NCBI RefSeq assembly: GCF_000423545.1
Contig: NZ_AUIE01000001.1
Location: forward strand, 496,001 to 560,000
Length of the DNA stretch: 64,000 nucleotides
Direction: 5' to 3'
DNA from: Metapseudomonas resinovorans DSM 21078
GTDB taxonomy: Bacteria; Pseudomonadota; Gammaproteobacteria; Pseudomonadales; Pseudomonadaceae
Part shown: piece after piece, positions 1-10,446 of the stretch
Layout: every line of letters starts with the position of its first letter
Numbering within the stretch: the stretch's first letter is position 1
Program-made: the position numbers and the translations under genes
Notes under the pieces: generated by a model
Seen by the model: only the letters and a program-made list of their open reading frames with translations
Database searches by the model: none
What the model was told of the DNA's origin: nothing

Positions 1-27
1 AGGGCCGTTTCTTGTACAGCGAGGTCG

Positions 28-729
28 TTAGCCGCCGAGGTAGGCGTCGCGGACCTTGGGGTCGTTGAGCAGGTCGTCGCCGCTACCCTGCATGACGATG
101 TGGCCGTTTTCCAGCACATAGCCACGGTCGGCCAGCTTGAGCGCCTGGTTGGCGTTCTGTTCCACCAGGAAGATGGTCACGCCGTCCTTACGCAGCTGTT
201 CGATGATGTCGAAGATCTGCTGGATGATGATGGGTGCCAGACCCAGCGAAGGCTCGTCGAGCAGCAGCAGCTTGGGCTTGCTCATCAGCGCGCGGCCGAT
301 GGCGAGCATTTGCTGTTCGCCGCCGGACATGGTGCCGGCGCGCTGCTCGAAGCGTTCTTTCAGGCGCGGGAACAGGTGCAGCACCTTGTCCATCTGCTCC
401 TGGAAGTCGCCCTTGGCGGTGAAGAAGCCGCCCATGGCCAGGTTTTCTTCGACGGTCAGGCGGGCGAACACGCGGCGGCCTTCCGGCACGACGGCGATGC
501 TCTTGCGCATGATGTCGCAGGATTCCTGGCCCACCAGCTCTTCGCCCTCATAGCGAATGCTGCCGCTGGCCGCGCGCGGCGAGCCGCACAGGGTCATCAG
601 CAGGGTCGACTTGCCGGCACCGTTGGCACCGATGAGGGTGACGATCTCGCCCTTTTTCACATCCATGCTGACGCTGTGCAGCGCCTGGATCTTGCCGTAG
701 AAGGTGGAAACCTTGTCGAAAGTAAGCAT
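28..729 (-). CDS. livF: Branched-chain amino acid ABC transporter ATPase LivF
   Basis: This 233-residue protein is one of the two cytoplasmic ATPases that power uptake of leucine, isoleucine and valine. It shows Walker A GANGAGKST, the ABC signature MSGGEQQ and Walker B LLLLDEPSLGLAP, and ends with the DPKVRDAYLGG tail typical of LivF. Length matches the family. It is the last gene of livHMGF, 3 bases after livG, and ends with TAA close to the window edge. Pseudomonas often calls this gene braG. The assignment is firm; substrate range is inferred from the family. Confidence 0.96.
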   Translation of the reverse strand: MLTFDKVSTFYGKIQALHSVSMDVKKGEIVTLIGANGAGKSTLLMTLCGSPRAASGSIRYEGEELVGQESCDIMRKSIAVVPEGRRVFARLTVEENLAMGGFFTAKGDFQEQMDKVLHLFPRLKERFEQRAGTMSGGEQQMLAIGRALMSKPKLLLLDEPSLGLAPIIIQQIFDIIEQLRKDGVTIFLVEQNANQALKLADRGYVLENGHIVMQGSGDDLLNDPKVRDAYLGG

Positions 730-732
730 GGC

Positions 733-1500
733 TCAGGCCTCCCCCAGATAGGCTTTGATCACGTCGGGGTTGTTGCGGATCTGCTCCGGCGTGCCGTCGG
801 CCAGGGGGGTGCCCTGGTTGATCACGTAGATGTGGTCGGAGATGCTCATCACCAGCTTCATGTCGTGCTCGATCAGCAGCACGGTCACGTTGTGCTCGTT
901 ACGCAGCATGGCGATCAGCGCCTTGAGGTCGTCGGTCTCACGCGGGTTGAGGCCGGCCGCTGGCTCGTCGAGCATGAGGATGCGCGGGCGAGTCATCATG
1001 CAGCGGGCGATTTCCAGGCGGCGTTGCTGACCGTAGGCCAGGGTGCCGGCCGGGCGGTTGGCGACCTCGGTCAGGTTGACCTTTTCCAGCCAGTGGGCGG
1101 CGTAGTCCATGGCCTCGCGTTCGCTCTTGCGGAAACCCGGAGTCTTCAGCAGGCCGGCGAGGAAGTTGGTGTTGAGGTGGCGGTGCTGGGCGACCAGCAG
1201 GTTTTCCACCGCCGTCATTTCCTTGAACAGGCGAACGTTCTGGAAGGTCCGCACCACGCCTTTGCGAGCGATCTTGTGGCCCGGCAGGGCTTCGATCTGC
1301 TCGCCATCCAGACGGATGCTGCCGGAGGTCGGCTGGTAGAAACCGGTCAGGCAGTTGAACACGGTGGTCTTGCCGGCACCGTTCGGGCCGATCATGGAGA
1401 CGACTTGTTTTTCCTGTACGGTCAGCCCCACCCCGTTGACGGCCAGCAGACCGCCGAAGCGCATGGTGAGACCGCTTACTTCGAGAATCGGGCGGCTCAT
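733..1500 (-). CDS. livG: Branched-chain amino acid ABC transporter ATPase LivG
   Basis: This 255-residue protein is the second ATPase of the importer and pairs with LivF under the LivH-LivM channel. It has Walker [10 protein letters not shown], a [13 protein letters not shown] signature in place of LSGGQ (usual for LivG), Walker [14 protein letters not shown] and the H-loop LLIEHDM. The start overlaps the end of livM by 4 bases, so the two are translationally coupled. Pseudomonas name braF. Confidence 0.96.
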   Translation of the reverse strand: MSRPILEVSGLTMRFGGLLAVNGVGLTVQEKQVVSMIGPNGAGKTTVFNCLTGFYQPTSGSIRLDGEQIEALPGHKIARKGVVRTFQNVRLFKEMTAVENLLVAQHRHLNTNFLAGLLKTPGFRKSEREAMDYAAHWLEKVNLTEVANRPAGTLAYGQQRRLEIARCMMTRPRILMLDEPAAGLNPRETDDLKALIAMLRNEHNVTVLLIEHDMKLVMSISDHIYVINQGTPLADGTPEQIRNNPDVIKAYLGEA

Positions 1501-2749
1501 TGTTTCAGCTCCAGGTGGGGACGTTGCATCGGCAGCAGACCTTGCGGGCGCCAGATCATCATCAGCACCATCAGAGCGCCGAACATGAGCATCCGGTACT
1601 CGCTGAACTCACGCATGAGCTCGGGGAGCAGGATCATCACGATGGCCGCGAGGATTACGCCCAACTGGGAGCCCAGGCCACCTAGCACGACGATGGCGAG
1701 GATGGTCGCCGACTCGATGAAGGTGAAGGACTCAGGCGTCACCAGGCCCTGGCGCGCGGCGAAGAAGCTGCCGGCAAAGCCTGCGAAGCAGGCGCCCAGG
1801 GTAAAGGCGGAAAGCTTGATCACGGTGGGGTTCATGCCCAGTGCGCGGCAGGCGATCTCGTCTTCGCGCAGGGCTTCCCAGGCGCGGCCCAGCGGCATGC
1901 GCAGCAGGCGGTTGATCACGAACAGGGTCAGCAGCACCAGCAGCAGGGCGATCAGGTAGAGGAAGACCACCTTGTTCACCGAGTTGTAGGCGAAACCGAA
2001 GTACTCGTGGAAGGTCTGCAGGCCTTCTTCGGCACGGCGCTCGAACGACAGACCGAACAGGGTCGGTTTGTCGATGTTGCTGATGCCGTTGGGGCCGCCG
2101 GTCAGCTCGGTCATGTTGCGCAGAAGGATACGAATGATCTCGCCGAAGCCGAGGGTCACGATGGCCAGGTAGTCACCGCGCAGGCGCAGTACCGGGAAGC
2201 CGAGGATGAAGCCGAAGAAGGCCGCCATCAGGCCGGCGATCGGCAGGCACACCCAGAAACCCAGGCCGTAGTAGTGCGAGAGCAGGGCATAGCTGTAGGC
2301 GCCGACGGCGTAAAAGCCGACGTAACCCAGGTCCAGCAGGCCCGCCAGGCCGACCACGATGTTCAGGCCAAGGCCGAGCATCACGTAGATCAGGATCAGC
2401 GTGGCGATGTCCACGGCGCCGCGGGAGCCGAAGAACGGCCAGACCAGGGCCAGCACGATCAGGCCGAGGATGAACCAGCGCTGGGTGGAGGGCAGGGTTA
2501 GGAAGTTCGCGGTGCCCTTCGACATGCCCGGCAGCTTGGGCGCAGAGGCCCAGGCACCCTGGACTTTTTCACGCATCAGTTGCCAGAAGAACATGGCCAC
2601 GGCGCACGCGGCAATGGCCAGCAGGGTGGGGGTGTCGGCACCGGTGACCACCAGGCCCACGCCAACCACGCTGAGTTTCAGGCCGAGGATGGGGTAGGCG
2701 ACGGCCAGCACCAGAAGGGCGCTGAAGAACGCCGTTTTGAGTCGAGTGT

Positions 2750-2753
<4 letters not shown>
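1497..2753 (-). CDS. livM: Branched-chain amino acid ABC transporter permease LivM
   Basis: This 418-residue inner-membrane permease has about ten hydrophobic segments and the conserved coupling region [17 protein letters not shown], which contacts the ATPase. An N-terminal extension with two extra membrane segments precedes the core, as in gammaproteobacterial LivM. It overlaps livH and livG by 4 bases each. It forms the channel with LivH. Pseudomonas name braE. Confidence 0.95.
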
Positions 2754-3673
<920 letters not shown>

Positions 3674-3743
3674 TCCCTAACTCCTCGGGCATCACGAAAA
3701 GCGGCGCTTGTGGCGCAGCGGAGCCCGTAAAACACGGATAAAC

Positions 3744-3771
3744 AAAGCCCACTGCCGTAGCAGTGGGCTTT
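3744..3771 (-). terminator. Stem-loop between livK and livH
   Basis: A perfect 12-bp inverted repeat, AAAGCCCACTGC and its complement, is separated by a 4-base loop. On the minus strand it is followed by TTTGTTTATC, a moderate U-rich run. It lies just after livK and before livHMGF. It probably acts as a partial terminator or mRNA 3' stabiliser that keeps the binding protein more abundant than the membrane components. Confidence 0.85.
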
Positions 3772-3788
3772 GCGTTCAGGCGGGAAGC

Positions 3789-4910
3789 TTATTTAGCTTC
3801 GGTTTTGGTGCCGTCCTTGTGCCACTCGTACACCACGAAGCTGAAGTCCTTCAGATCGCCCTTCTCGTCGAAGGCCAGGTTGCCGGTCGGGGTAGCGAAG
3901 GAGTTGGCGCGCAGGGCGGCAGCTACCTTGGCGGTGTCGTCTTCGCCAGCTTTCTTGATGCCTTCGGCGATGACTTGAACGGCAGCGTAGGCCGGGAACA
4001 CGAACGGACCGCTCGGGTCCTCGTTTTTGGCCTTGAAGGCGTCTACCAGGGCCTGGTTCTTCGGATCCTGGTCGAAGGACTTCGGCAGGGTGACCAGCAG
4101 GCCTTCGGAAGCCGGGCCAGCGATGGCGGACAGCTCTTTGTTGCCTACGCCTTCCGGACCCATGAAGCGTACTTTCAGGCCTTTTTCAGCCGACTGGCGC
4201 AGCAGCAGGCCGAGTTCCGGGTGGTAGCCGCCGTAGTAGACGAAGTCCACGCCAGCCTGCTTCAGCTTGGAAACGATGGTGGAGAAGTCCTTGTCGCCGG
4301 CGTTGATGCCTTCGAACAGGGCGACTTTCACGCCTTTGCTTTCCAGGGTCTGCTTCACGGCAGTAGCGATGCCTTCGCCGTACTGCTGCTTGTCGTGGAT
4401 GACAGCGACGGTCTTCGGCTTGACGTGGTCAGCGATGAAGTTGCCGGCGGTCGGGCCTTGCAGGCTGTCCAGGCCGATGGTGCGGAACACCAACTGGTAG
4501 CCACGGGAAGTGATGTCCGGGCTGGTGGAAGCCGCGGTGATCATCAGGATGCCTTCGTCTTCATAGATGTCGGACGCGGGCTGGGTGGAGCTGGAGCAGA
4601 GGTGGCCAACTACGTAGTGGATACCGTCGTTGACGATCTTGTTGGCTACGGCAACAGCCTGTTTCGGATCACAAGCGTCGTCATAGACCACGCCTTCGAG
4701 CTGAGCGCCGTTCACCCCGCCGGCCTTGTTGATCTGCTCGATCGCCATCTTGGCGCCGATGAATTGCATCTCACCGTACTGGGCAACCGCACCGGTCACC
4801 GGGCCAGCCAGGGCGATCTTGATGGTGTCAGCTGCTACGGAGTAGCTGGCGACACCGGCGAGAGCCATGGCGGCGAACAGTTTGGAAATCTGCTTGGTAG
4901 CCTTATTCAT
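3789..4910 (-). CDS. livK: Branched-chain amino acid-binding protein LivK/BraC
   Basis: This 373-residue periplasmic binding protein delivers branched-chain amino acids to LivHM. A signal peptide covers about residues 1-26 and ends SYSVA-A. The mature part begins DTIKIALAGPVTG, the Peripla_BP_6 (type I fold) opening, and includes GVNGAQLEGVVYDDACDP. The start is supported by GGAG 6 bases upstream. It is the first gene of the liv cluster and has a long leader before it. Pseudomonas name braC. Confidence 0.95.
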   Translation of the reverse strand: MNKATKQISKLFAAMALAGVASYSVAADTIKIALAGPVTGAVAQYGEMQFIGAKMAIEQINKAGGVNGAQLEGVVYDDACDPKQAVAVANKIVNDGIHYVVGHLCSSSTQPASDIYEDEGILMITAASTSPDITSRGYQLVFRTIGLDSLQGPTAGNFIADHVKPKTVAVIHDKQQYGEGIATAVKQTLESKGVKVALFEGINAGDKDFSTIVSKLKQAGVDFVYYGGYHPELGLLLRQSAEKGLKVRFMGPEGVGNKELSAIAGPASEGLLVTLPKSFDQDPKNQALVDAFKAKNEDPSGPFVFPAYAAVQVIAEGIKKAGEDDTAKVAAALRANSFATPTGNLAFDEKGDLKDFSFVVYEWHKDGTKTEAK

Positions 4911-5214
4911 AGTGCTCCACTCTTGTGTTTTTCATTGTTGTTGTCCTGATTGCCGAGGCTACGGGACAGGGAATTGCACCCCGCCAACACTCCCCGGCAA
5001 CTGTACCGGAACAGTGTAGATTGCTGATTTGCGGCTTGAAAAGTCGGGTTTTGATGGCGGAATGATCTTGTGTCGCTTAATCGAAACAAACGTATAGAAA
5101 TACGGCGTGTCTCGCGTGTGGCTGGCGTCGTCAAGGCGGGCTTGTCTGAATGTTGCTCGACGCTATCATTGCGCCCCCCCAATCCATTCGTTACCAACCA
5201 ACACAAAACAAGCC
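4911..5214. other. Intergenic region between divergent livK and DUF2288 gene
   Basis: About 300 bases without a credible gene. It must hold the livK promoter and leader on the minus strand and the promoter of the DUF2288 gene on the plus strand. The only site I can point to with some confidence is the livK ribosome binding site. No strong palindrome or clear -35/-10 pair stood out. Confidence 0.5.
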
Positions 5215-5532
5215 ATGAACGATAACGCTAGCACCCTCTATGCCAAGCTGCTTGGCGAAACCGCCGCCATTACCTGGGAAGAGCTGCAGCCCTTCTTCGC
5301 CCGTGGCGCGCTGCTCTGGGTCGATGGCGCCGAAGATCTGGTGGCCGTTGCCCTGGCCGTGGCCGAAGACGACAAGGCTCAGGTCGCGGCCTTTCTGGCC
5401 GCCGGCAAGCTCAGCAAGGTGGAGGAAGACCGTGCCCAGGACCTGCTGGCCCGCGATCCGAAGCTCTGGGCTGTGGTGGTAGCCCCCTGGGTTCTGATCC
5501 AGGAGCGGGACGAAGCGCCGACCCGTCACTGA
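5215..5532 (+). CDS. DUF2288 family protein
   Basis: This 105-residue acidic cytoplasmic protein of unknown function matches the DUF2288 pattern: LYAKLLGETAAITWEELQPF at the start, then a repeated LVDGAEDLVAVALAVAEDD region and a closing LWAVVVAPWVLIQE. The frame is open upstream, but the ATG at 5215 starts the conserved part. No good Shine-Dalgarno sequence is visible before it. It is a single gene, divergent from livK. Confidence 0.8.
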   Translation: MNDNASTLYAKLLGETAAITWEELQPFFARGALLWVDGAEDLVAVALAVAEDDKAQVAAFLAAGKLSKVEEDRAQDLLARDPKLWAVVVAPWVLIQERDEAPTRH

Positions 5533-5681
5533 CGGAGCGCGCGGATGGAGCCCAGGGAGGGGCTCCAGGAGTGTGCCGCATGCCCGGTCCTGCACTGGTC
5601 AGGGGCAGCGGCGAAATCGGTGGGGCGAGCTAGACTCAACCCACCTTCTACTTCTCTTTGATATCCACAGGGAGTGCCATC

Positions 5682-6050
5682 ATGTTCGAACCAGGCCATG
5701 TACACCGGGCCAATATCCCCGGTATTCCGGGGCAGCAGGAATTCTCCATCGACCTTTATTACGAAGCTCGTCCTAACCCCAAGGAGGGCACCATGCTGCA
5801 CTTCCGCATGGTGGGCGAGATCGCGGGCAAGCCTTTCGAGGAGGAGTTCGAGATGCACCGCGACACGGCATTCAACTTCGCTGCCGTGGTTTCCAAGGTG
5901 GCGGTTAAGAACGGCCTGAACCCCAACAACACGCTGATCATGCGTAATCACAAGGAATACGACCTGATCTTCGAAGATATTCGTCGCGTGCTTGGCGCCG
6001 AGCCGGGCGAGGCGGTGAACTTCGATCATCTGGAGAAGGACGGCCTTTGA
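5682..6050 (+). CDS. DUF5064 family protein
   Basis: This 122-residue protein resembles the Pseudomonas-restricted DUF5064 family: MFEPGHVHRANIP at the start, then alternating polar and hydrophobic strands (FSIDLYYEARPN, LHFRMVGEIAGKPFEEEFEM), suggesting a small beta-rich fold. The start at 5682 follows GGAGTG at a good distance. No signal peptide or membrane segment. Function unknown. Confidence 0.8.
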   Translation: MFEPGHVHRANIPGIPGQQEFSIDLYYEARPNPKEGTMLHFRMVGEIAGKPFEEEFEMHRDTAFNFAAVVSKVAVKNGLNPNNTLIMRNHKEYDLIFEDIRRVLGAEPGEAVNFDHLEKDGL

Positions 6051-6158
6051 CCTTCGTCCCGGTGGAGGCCACGGCGTGGTTTCCACCTTTCTGCCTGGCC
6101 AATCTGAATTGAGGGGTATCGCTTAGCTCAACCGCATCCTACGACTGCGAAGTCAGCT

Positions 6159-6190
6159 GTAGGTTGGCGTAGAGCGAAGCGAAACCCAAC
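6159..6190. repeat. Short interspersed Pseudomonas repeat (GTAGGTTGG...CCAAC)
   Basis: The stretch GTAGGTTGGCGTAGAGCGAA followed by GCGAAACCCAAC has imperfect complementary ends (GTTGG/CCAAC). From memory this resembles an intergenic repeat common in Pseudomonas genomes. It sits downstream of the permease gene end and of the DUF5064 gene, which converge on it. Confidence 0.5.
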
Positions 6191-6196
6191 GACCCT

Positions 6197-6961
6197 CTAC
6201 GTGCTGACCCAACGCTGGCGCATCCAGCCACTCAGTGCATCCACACCCAACACCAGAATCAGCATGGCGATGATCACGCTGGACGCTTGCGCTTCCTGGA
6301 ACAGGCTGAGGCTCACGTAAAGCATTTGCCCCAGGCCGCCGGCACCGACGAAGCCGAGCACGCTGGCCATGCGGATGTTGTTCTCCCAGCGATAGAGCAT
6401 GTAGGCCACCAGTTGCGGCCATACGGCGGGCAGGGTGCCGTAGCAGAACGCTGCAACGCGCCCGCCGCCATTGAGGCGGATGGCTTCGGCGGGTTCCGGC
6501 GGGGTGTTCTCCAGGGCCTCGGCGAAGAGGCGGCCCAGTACCCCAGCGGTGTGCAGGGCCAGTGCCAGGGTGCCGGCATTGGGACCGAGGCCCGCGGCCA
6601 GCACCATCAGGGCAGCCCAGACCAGTTCGGGCACGGCGCGCAGCGCATTCAGCAGCAGGCGCGCGGTCCCTTGGGCCAGACTGCCGAAGCGGCCAGCCGC
6701 AGGCAGGGCGATGAGCAGGCCCAATAGCGCCGCCAGCAGGGTGCCGAGTGCCGACATGGCGAGGGTTTCCAGGGCGCCCCAGCCGATGGCCCTGAGGTGG
6801 GCGTTGGAAAAGTCCGGCTGGAGGAAGCGCGCCGCGTAGCTGCTCATCTGCTGCAGGGCGTCGCCACTGACCAGCGCGCCCAGGTCGATGCCCAGCCAGA
6901 TAAAGGAAGTGGCCGCGGCCGCCAGCAGGGCGAGGATCACCAGGATGTTGCCCACTCTCAT
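6197..6961 (-). CDS. Phosphonate-type ABC permease (putative selenate importer), second subunit
   Basis: This 254-residue inner-membrane permease belongs to the PhnE group. It has about six membrane segments and the ATPase-contact region VLGRLFAEALENTPPEPAEA followed by YMLYRWENNIRMASVLGFVG, closely parallel to the neighbouring permease. Together the two form the channel. It overlaps the upstream permease gene by 4 bases and is the last of four overlapping genes. Substrate is unknown from the protein alone; proximity to selD and mnmH suggests a selenium oxyanion. Confidence 0.85.
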   Translation of the reverse strand: MRVGNILVILALLAAAATSFIWLGIDLGALVSGDALQQMSSYAARFLQPDFSNAHLRAIGWGALETLAMSALGTLLAALLGLLIALPAAGRFGSLAQGTARLLLNALRAVPELVWAALMVLAAGLGPNAGTLALALHTAGVLGRLFAEALENTPPEPAEAIRLNGGGRVAAFCYGTLPAVWPQLVAYMLYRWENNIRMASVLGFVGAGGLGQMLYVSLSLFQEAQASSVIIAMLILVLGVDALSGWMRQRWVST

Positions 6962-7785
6962 GCGAACCTCCCGCGCAGGAAGCGGCTGAGCTGGTCGGCC
7001 AACAGCACCAGGGCAAGGAAGGTCAGCAGCATGCTGGCGACTTCACCGCCGGCGAACATCCGCATGGACAGGTCCATCTGTTGACCGAGTCCGCCAGCCC
7101 CGACGAAACCCATTACCACCGAGGCGCGCACTGCGCATTCCCAGCGATAGACGGTGTAGGAAATCATCTCCGCCGCCGCGCTGGGCAGCACGCCGTAGGC
7201 GAATGCGGCCAGGCGCGGGCTGCCGGCGGTGAGCAGGGCGCGGGTGGGGCGCGGGTCGACGGACTCGAAGATTTCCGCATAGACCTTACCCAGCATGCCG
7301 CTGTAGGTGATGGCGATGGCCAGGACGCCGGCGGTGGGGCCCAAGCCCACGGCGCGGACGAAGAGCAGCGCCCAGACGATTTCCGGCACGCTGCGCAGGA
7401 AGATCAGCAGGCCACGCACCGGCCAGCGCAGGGCCTGGGCCCACCAGGCCGGACGGCCGCCACGGGGCAGGGCGGAGAGCGACAGGGCGCGGCTGGCCCA
7501 GAGCGAGGCGGGCAGGGCAATCAGCAGCGCCAGGCTCATGCCGGCGGTGGCGATGGTCAGCGTCTCCAGGGTGGCGCGGCCTAATAGAAGCAGAAACTCC
7601 TCGCCGTGCTCGGGCGGCCAGAAGGCGGAAAGAAACTGCCCCATGGTGCGGGCGTTGCCTTCGTCCAGCAGCACGGCCGGGTTCAGCTCGCTCAGCTTCA
7701 GGCCGGGCCAGAGCAGCGCCACGGCCAGCAGGGTCAGCAGCAGGCGGGGCAGCGCGGCGGGGTCGCGAGGCGCCGATCTCAGCAT
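6958..7785 (-). CDS. Phosphonate-type ABC permease (putative selenate importer), first subunit
   Basis: This 275-residue PhnE-like permease has about six membrane helices, with the coupling stretch [21 protein letters not shown] and the conserved [20 protein letters not shown]. It resembles its neighbour along its length, so the pair probably arose by duplication. The start overlaps the end of the ATPase gene by 7 bases. Role: transmembrane channel for the substrate delivered by the binding protein encoded at 8582-9433. Confidence 0.85.
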   Translation of the reverse strand: MLRSAPRDPAALPRLLLTLLAVALLWPGLKLSELNPAVLLDEGNARTMGQFLSAFWPPEHGEEFLLLLGRATLETLTIATAGMSLALLIALPASLWASRALSLSALPRGGRPAWWAQALRWPVRGLLIFLRSVPEIVWALLFVRAVGLGPTAGVLAIAITYSGMLGKVYAEIFESVDPRPTRALLTAGSPRLAAFAYGVLPSAAAEMISYTVYRWECAVRASVVMGFVGAGGLGQQMDLSMRMFAGGEVASMLLTFLALVLLADQLSRFLRGRFA

Positions 7786-8585
7786 CGTGGAATATGCAGC
7801 GCGGGGGCCGCCACGGGCGGAGAAGACGGCACGTCGCCGCGTAATTGCTCGTTGGCGTAGAGGGCGTCCAGGTCGGCCTGGCTAACGGCCTCCCGTGGGC
7901 GATCGAAGGCGATGCGCCCGTCTCGCACACCCACGATGCGTGGGAAGTGTGCCAGCGCCAGTTCCACCGCGTGCAAGCTGGCCAGCAGGGTGACGTCGCG
8001 GCGACTGGCATCGGCGCAGAGCACGCCGAGGGTGTGGTCGGCCAGCACCGGGTCCATGGCCGAAACCGGTTCGTCGGCGAGGATCAGTTCTGGGGCCTGG
8101 TAGAGCACACGGGCGATGCCTACGCGCTGTAGCTGGCCACCGGAGAGTTGGTCGCAGCGCTCGAAAAGCTTGTCGGCGAGATCGAGGCGGGCAAGGGCTG
8201 TTTGGGCGCCTGTGCGGTCCAGTGGGTGCAGCAGACTGAGCAAACCTTTGGCCAGGGACCATTGGCCGAGTTTGCCGGCCAGCACGGCGGTGACCACCCG
8301 CTGGCGCGGAGGAATCGGCGGGGCCTGGTGGACGAGTCCGATGCGCGCGCGAAGGCGCTGGCGCTCCCGCGCAGAGAGCGTCCAGGGCGCCGCACCGAGC
8401 AACTGGAACTGCCCGGTGGCGGGTTTCAGGCTGGTGGCGAGCAGGCGCAACAGGCTGGTCTTGCCAGCACCGGAAGGGCCGATGATGGCTACCCGTTCGC
8501 CGCTGGCGACGCTCAGGTCGATAGCCTGTAGGGCAGGCAGGCCGTTGGCGTGGACCAGGTCCACGCCGTGTAGCGACAGGCTCAC
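7779..8585 (-). CDS. Phosphonate-type ABC ATPase (putative selenate importer)
   Basis: This 268-residue PhnC-like ATPase has Walker [10 protein letters not shown] near residue 36, signature [15 protein letters not shown] and Walker [14 protein letters not shown]. It overlaps the binding-protein gene by 4 bases at its start and the permease gene by 7 at its end, so all four subunits are translationally coupled. It energises import by the two adjacent permeases. Confidence 0.88.
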   Translation of the reverse strand: MSLSLHGVDLVHANGLPALQAIDLSVASGERVAIIGPSGAGKTSLLRLLATSLKPATGQFQLLGAAPWTLSARERQRLRARIGLVHQAPPIPPRQRVVTAVLAGKLGQWSLAKGLLSLLHPLDRTGAQTALARLDLADKLFERCDQLSGGQLQRVGIARVLYQAPELILADEPVSAMDPVLADHTLGVLCADASRRDVTLLASLHAVELALAHFPRIVGVRDGRIAFDRPREAVSQADLDALYANEQLRGDVPSSPPVAAPALHIPRC

Positions 8586-9433
8586 TTCAACAGGCCGGCC
8601 GAGCGTGCTGCTTCTTCGATGCCCTGGTAGTTCTCGGGCTTGGTCGGGATGAAGCGTGTCGCGGCCTGCAGGTCGAGGATCGCCTTGTGCTCCGGGTTGG
8701 CCGGGTCGAGGGCGAGGAAGGCCTGCTTGATCTTCTCGGCCAGGGCCGGGTCCAGGGTGCCGCGCACGGTCCAGTTGTAGTCGTAGTAGGGCGGGGTGGT
8801 GGCGAAGACTGTCACCTTGTTGGTGTCGACCTTGCCGGCGTCCACAAGCTTCTGCCAGACGCTGGCGTTGAGCACGCCGCCATCCACCTTGCCAGCCTGG
8901 ACCCAGGCCACGGTGGCGTCGTGGGCGCCGGAGTAGGCGACGCGGGAGAAGAACTCCTCGGGCACGACGCCGTCCTTCTGCATGAAATAGCGCGGCATCA
9001 GGCTACCGGAGGTGGAAGACACCGAGCCGAAGGCGAAGGTCTTGCCCTTGAGGTCCTGCAGGGACTTCACCGCCGGATCGGCGCTGATGAATTTGCTGGT
9101 GAACTTCTCGTCCTGCTCACGCTGGACCAGCGGAACGGCGTTGCCGGTTTTCAGGCGGGTCTGGACGAAGGTGAAGCCACCGAGCCAGGCCATGTCCAGG
9201 CGGTCGGCCGCCAGGGACTCCACCACCGCGGCGTAATCGGCCACGGGCACGAACTCGACCTTCATGCCGAGTTGCTGCTCGAGGTAAGCGCCGAGGGGCT
9301 TGAATTTGCGCAGCAGTTCGGTGGGGGCTTCGTCAGGAATGGCCGAGACTTTGAGGACGTCGGCAGCCTGGGAAACAACGGCGGACAGGGACAGGGCGAA
9401 GCCGGCCGCGAGGGCCAAGGAGCGTTTGAACAT
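8582..9433 (-). CDS. Putative selenate ABC transporter periplasmic binding protein (PhnD superfamily)
   Basis: This 283-residue protein has a cleavable signal peptide (about residues 1-23, ending VVSQA-A) and the PhnD-like opening [20 protein letters not shown], then [19 protein letters not shown] PhnD-superfamily branch is known as the putative selenate-binding component found beside selD and the selenouridine synthase gene; both lie within 4 kb here, which supports that reading over phosphonate or phosphite. No C-P lyase or phosphite oxidase genes are visible. Transport of selenate or selenite is inferred, not shown. Confidence 0.8.
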   Translation of the reverse strand: MFKRSLALAAGFALSLSAVVSQAADVLKVSAIPDEAPTELLRKFKPLGAYLEQQLGMKVEFVPVADYAAVVESLAADRLDMAWLGGFTFVQTRLKTGNAVPLVQREQDEKFTSKFISADPAVKSLQDLKGKTFAFGSVSSTSGSLMPRYFMQKDGVVPEEFFSRVAYSGAHDATVAWVQAGKVDGGVLNASVWQKLVDAGKVDTNKVTVFATTPPYYDYNWTVRGTLDPALAEKIKQAFLALDPANPEHKAILDLQAATRFIPTKPENYQGIEEAARSAGLLK

Positions 9434-9469
9434 GGGATTCTCCGGTTCAATAGCGGAAAAGGCAGGCGG

Positions 9470-9498
9470 ATTATAGTGATCGGACGATCGCTTGGTAG
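9470..9498 (-). promoter_or_regulatory. Candidate promoter with overlapping palindrome upstream of the binding-protein gene
   Basis: On the minus strand a perfect -10 box TATAAT occupies 9470-9475, about 37 bases before the start codon. A weak -35 candidate (CTACCA) lies 17 bases further upstream. The spacer is filled by an imperfect palindrome, AGTGATCG-GA-CGATCGCT, at 9475-9492. A dyad between -35 and -10 is a typical repressor position. The regulator is unknown. Confidence 0.5.
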
Positions 9499-9558
9499 CT
9501 TCATCTTGCTCAGCAGGCAGTTAAGATGTGCGTTTCGCCAACCGCCTGGAGTTATGGC

Positions 9559-10446
9559 ATGACCGCTCCCCTGCCTTCCATTGCCTTTGCCGGTATCGGC
9601 CTGATGGGCCTGCCCATGACCCGCCGCTTGCTGGCTGCCGGCTTCCCGCTGACCGTGTGGAACCGTTCCCCGGAAAAGTGCGCGCCGCTGCTGGAGCAAG
9701 GCGCCCGCCGTGTGATGACGCCGGCCGAGCTCTGTGCCGAGGCGGATATCGTGATGCTCTGCCTGGCTGACACCCGCGTGGTGCGCAAGGTGGTATTCGG
9801 GGAGGGCGGTATTGTCGAAGGGGCGAAGCCCGGGCAACTGCTCGTGGACTTTTCCAGCCTGGAACCGGCCGCCACCCGTGAGATGGCCGCCGAACTCGAG
9901 GCTCGCACCGGTATGCGCTGGATGGATGCGCCCGTCTCTGGCGGCACCCCCGGCGCCGAGGCCGGCACTCTGGTGATCATGGCCGGCGGGCATGAAGACG
10001 ACGTGGAACGGGTGCGGCCGATCCTCGCTCACCTGGGCCAGCGACTGACCCGCATGGGCGGGGTAGGTGCCGGGCAAGTGACCAAGGTGTGCAACCAGAT
10101 GATCGTGGCCTGCAATGCCCTGGTGATCGCCGAAGTGGTGGCCCTGGCCGAGAAGGCCGGGGTGGACGCCAGCCTGATTGCCCCGGCGCTGGCCGGCGGT
10201 TTCGCTGACTCCAAGCCGCTGCAGATCCTCGCGCCGCAGATGGCCGAGAGCCATTTCGAGCCGATCAAATGGCATGTGCGCACGCTGCTGAAAGACCTGG
10301 ACACCGCCGTGCGCCTGTCCCGCGAGCACGACTCGGCGACGCCCCTCAGCGGCCTGGCAGCGCAACTGATGCGTCTGCACGGCAGCCAGGGCAATCTGGA
10401 GCGCGATCCGGCTACGCTGGTGGAAATGTACCGGGAGGATCACTGA
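9559..10446 (+). CDS. NAD(P)-dependent beta-hydroxyacid dehydrogenase (GarR/tartronate semialdehyde reductase-like)
   Basis: This 295-residue enzyme has the Rossmann motif GIGLMG near residue 11, the family substrate-binding signature DAPVSGGTPGAEAGTL and the catalytic-lysine region GAGQVTKVCNQMIVA. The family reduces tartronate semialdehyde or oxidises 3-hydroxyacids; exact substrate cannot be told. ATG at 9559 is preferred over an upstream in-frame start because GGAG precedes it and the Rossmann strand begins shortly after. Its stop overlaps the ATG of the next gene (TGATG). It diverges from the ABC operon. Confidence 0.88.
   Translation: MTAPLPSIAFAGIGLMGLPMTRRLLAAGFPLTVWNRSPEKCAPLLEQGARRVMTPAELCAEADIVMLCLADTRVVRKVVFGEGGIVEGAKPGQLLVDFSSLEPAATREMAAELEARTGMRWMDAPVSGGTPGAEAGTLVIMAGGHEDDVERVRPILAHLGQRLTRMGGVGAGQVTKVCNQMIVACNALVIAEVVALAEKAGVDASLIAPALAGGFADSKPLQILAPQMAESHFEPIKWHVRTLLKDLDTAVRLSREHDSATPLSGLAAQLMRLHGSQGNLERDPATLVEMYREDH

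Noticed and set aside
100-1959. A 619-codon open frame on the plus strand opposite livF, livG and livM.
   Set aside because: It is a GC-rich antisense shadow with His/Val/Gly-rich low-complexity translation. The minus-strand genes have clear family motifs.
6197-9433. Phosphonate or phosphite uptake operon.
   Set aside because: The proteins are of the phosphonate transporter superfamily, but no C-P lyase or phosphite dehydrogenase gene is present and the neighbours are selD and mnmH. Not fully excluded.
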